Source of the DNA: GCA-002726655 sp046582185
Lineage (GTDB): Bacteria; Pseudomonadota; Gammaproteobacteria; Pseudomonadales; Azotimanducaceae
Direction of reading: 5' to 3'
Assembly (NCBI GenBank): GCA_046582185.1
Contig: JAYGEX010000040.1
Location: 186,001-250,000, forward strand
DNA: 64,000 bases
Shown here: in pieces, positions 63,321-64,000 of the stretch
Numbering within the stretch: position 1 is the first letter of the stretch
How the letters are laid out: each line of letters starts with the position of its first letter
Program-made: the position numbers and the translations under genes
The notes under the pieces: generated by a model
Databases searched by the model: none
What the model was told of the DNA's origin: nothing
What the model saw: the letters and a program-made list of their open reading frames with translations, nothing else

Positions 63321-64000
63321 CTATTTACCGAGAGCACATCCCTCGACAGTAATTCGGTGCATCACTCTTCTTTGTCCATGATAATCATTTTGGGCCAAAT
63401 GCCATGTCGCCCGATTATCCCAGAAAGCAATAGAACCTGGCTCCCAGTGAAACTTGGTGACAAATTCTTCTTTCTGGGCAACATCATAAAGATATTGAAG
63501 CAACGGCGCTGAATCCTCAATGCTCCATCCTTTAAAGTGCCTGGTGAAGCCAGGGTTCACGTAGAGCGATCTCTTGCCGCTAAGAGGATGTGTGATCACT
63601 ACGGGATGGACTACATCATCCATGCCATCAGCAACATCTGCATTTCCAATTCTGCCGGCCTCTGCAGCTTCTGGCTGATACTGCGACTTGGTACCAAACG
63701 CAAATTTGGCAGAATGTACGGCGTTAAGACCCAACAATGTCTCCTGTAATCCGGGACTCAAACACTCAAAAGCCTTGTACATATTAGTGAACCAGGTATC
63801 TCCGCCAGTCGCGGGTAACTCGCGTGCGACCAGTATTGAGCCCATGGCAGGTTCAACATCATAGGAGTGATCAGTATGCCAACCACCGCCAATATTTCCT
63901 GTTTGATCGGGTTCTTTACTCACCATCGCAATCTGGGGATATTTCTGATTTGCCGCGAAGAATCGATTGATATTGATATCGCCCCATCTTTTGGCAAAAG
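63321..64000 (-). CDS. TauD/TfdA family dioxygenase (truncated at window edge)
   Basis: The C-terminal 226 codons of an Fe(II)/2-oxoglutarate-dependent dioxygenase; the N-terminus lies past 64000 since the frame is open (FAKRWGDININRFFAANQKYPQ at the edge). The metal motif HxD is in GGGWHTDHSYD, and the distal histidine and arginine are in RRVMHRITVEG. WDNRATWHLAQNDYHGQ precedes it. It resembles TauD/TfdA and alkylsulfatase-type dioxygenases, which hydroxylate or desulfonate small carboxylates, sulfonates or ethers. It converges with no gene and lies about 100 bases upstream of the LLM gene. Confidence 0.92.
   Translation of the reverse strand, partial: FAKRWGDININRFFAANQKYPQIAMVSKEPDQTGNIGGGWHTDHSYDVEPAMGSILVARELPATGGDTWFTNMYKAFECLSPGLQETLLGLNAVHSAKFAFGTKSQYQPEAAEAGRIGNADVADGMDDVVHPVVITHPLSGKRSLYVNPGFTRHFKGWSIEDSAPLLQYLYDVAQKEEFVTKFHWEPGSIAFWDNRATWHLAQNDYHGQRRVMHRITVEGCALGK

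Noticed and set aside
1..64000. tRNA genes, rRNA genes, insertion sequences, CRISPR arrays and attachment sites
   Set aside because: I looked for tRNA-like TTCGA arms, transposase frames and regularly spaced repeats and found none that hold up.

Overview
The window is bacterial, gene-dense and about half GC. Gene content points to a free-living, probably marine, gammaproteobacterium: an RlmA-type rRNA methyltransferase, a deoB-deoD pair, PEP carboxylase, PdxH, an RND pump, TM2 and Dyp-type proteins, and many CaiB/BaiF-, LLM- and nitrilase-type catabolic enzymes. The taxonomic placement is inference; no rRNA or other phylogenetic marker is present. I saw no tRNA or rRNA gene, CRISPR array, prophage or insertion sequence.

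Layout. 1-7.4 kb: two MFS transporters, a nitrilase, a class-C beta-lactamase-fold hydrolase, an NAD(P)-binding epimerase-like protein, a CDP-alcohol phosphatidyltransferase and a flippase-like membrane protein. 7.5-12.8 kb: a small membrane-anchored protein, a broken FHA-GGDEF gene, a second-type cis-prenyltransferase, a PQQ-dependent lipoprotein dehydrogenase and a fatty-acid-hydroxylase relic. 12.8-19.6 kb: a second serine hydrolase, a D-aminoacylase-like lipoprotein, cysK, and a three-gene flavoenzyme operon (acyl-CoA-dehydrogenase-like, LLM, nitroreductase). 19.8-25.1 kb: a FadR/GntR-type regulator with three operator-like sites at its promoter, translationally coupled to an RND adaptor and permease. 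25.1-34.1 kb: small conserved proteins, an alpha/beta hydrolase, an M16 protease overlapping a double-domain CoA-transferase, and an LLM oxidoreductase.

34.2-42.6 kb: the deoB-deoD operon with a terminator, a VOC protein divergent from a SufR-like Fe-S regulator with inverted-repeat operators, an Hsp70-like/FG-GAP/AhpD-like operon, another LLM enzyme and an internally deleted Dyp peroxidase. 42.7-48 kb: a broken TolC-family gene and a large secreted TPR-CHAT protease. 48.2-58.5 kb: a TcuA-like flavoprotein, PlsC, TM2, zinc alcohol dehydrogenase, pyroglutamyl peptidase, RraA, zf-TFIIB protein, SDR, PEP carboxylase and RlmA. 58.7-64 kb: a PNPOx-FNR-ferredoxin fusion behind a sigma-54-like promoter, GST, pdxH, a fourth LLM enzyme and a TauD-like dioxygenase running off the end.

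The main points for a second look are: (1) four decayed or deleted genes, with the nonsense and frameshift lesions confined to three of them; (2) two sigma-54-like promoters of the same unusual form, one with an upstream palindrome; (3) a triple-operator regulator/RND unit; (4) the Hsp70-FG-GAP-AhpD operon; (5) the exported TPR-CHAT protease; (6) a perfect 32-bp palindrome between an SDR gene and ppc. I did not find a complete system that I can call new with confidence.
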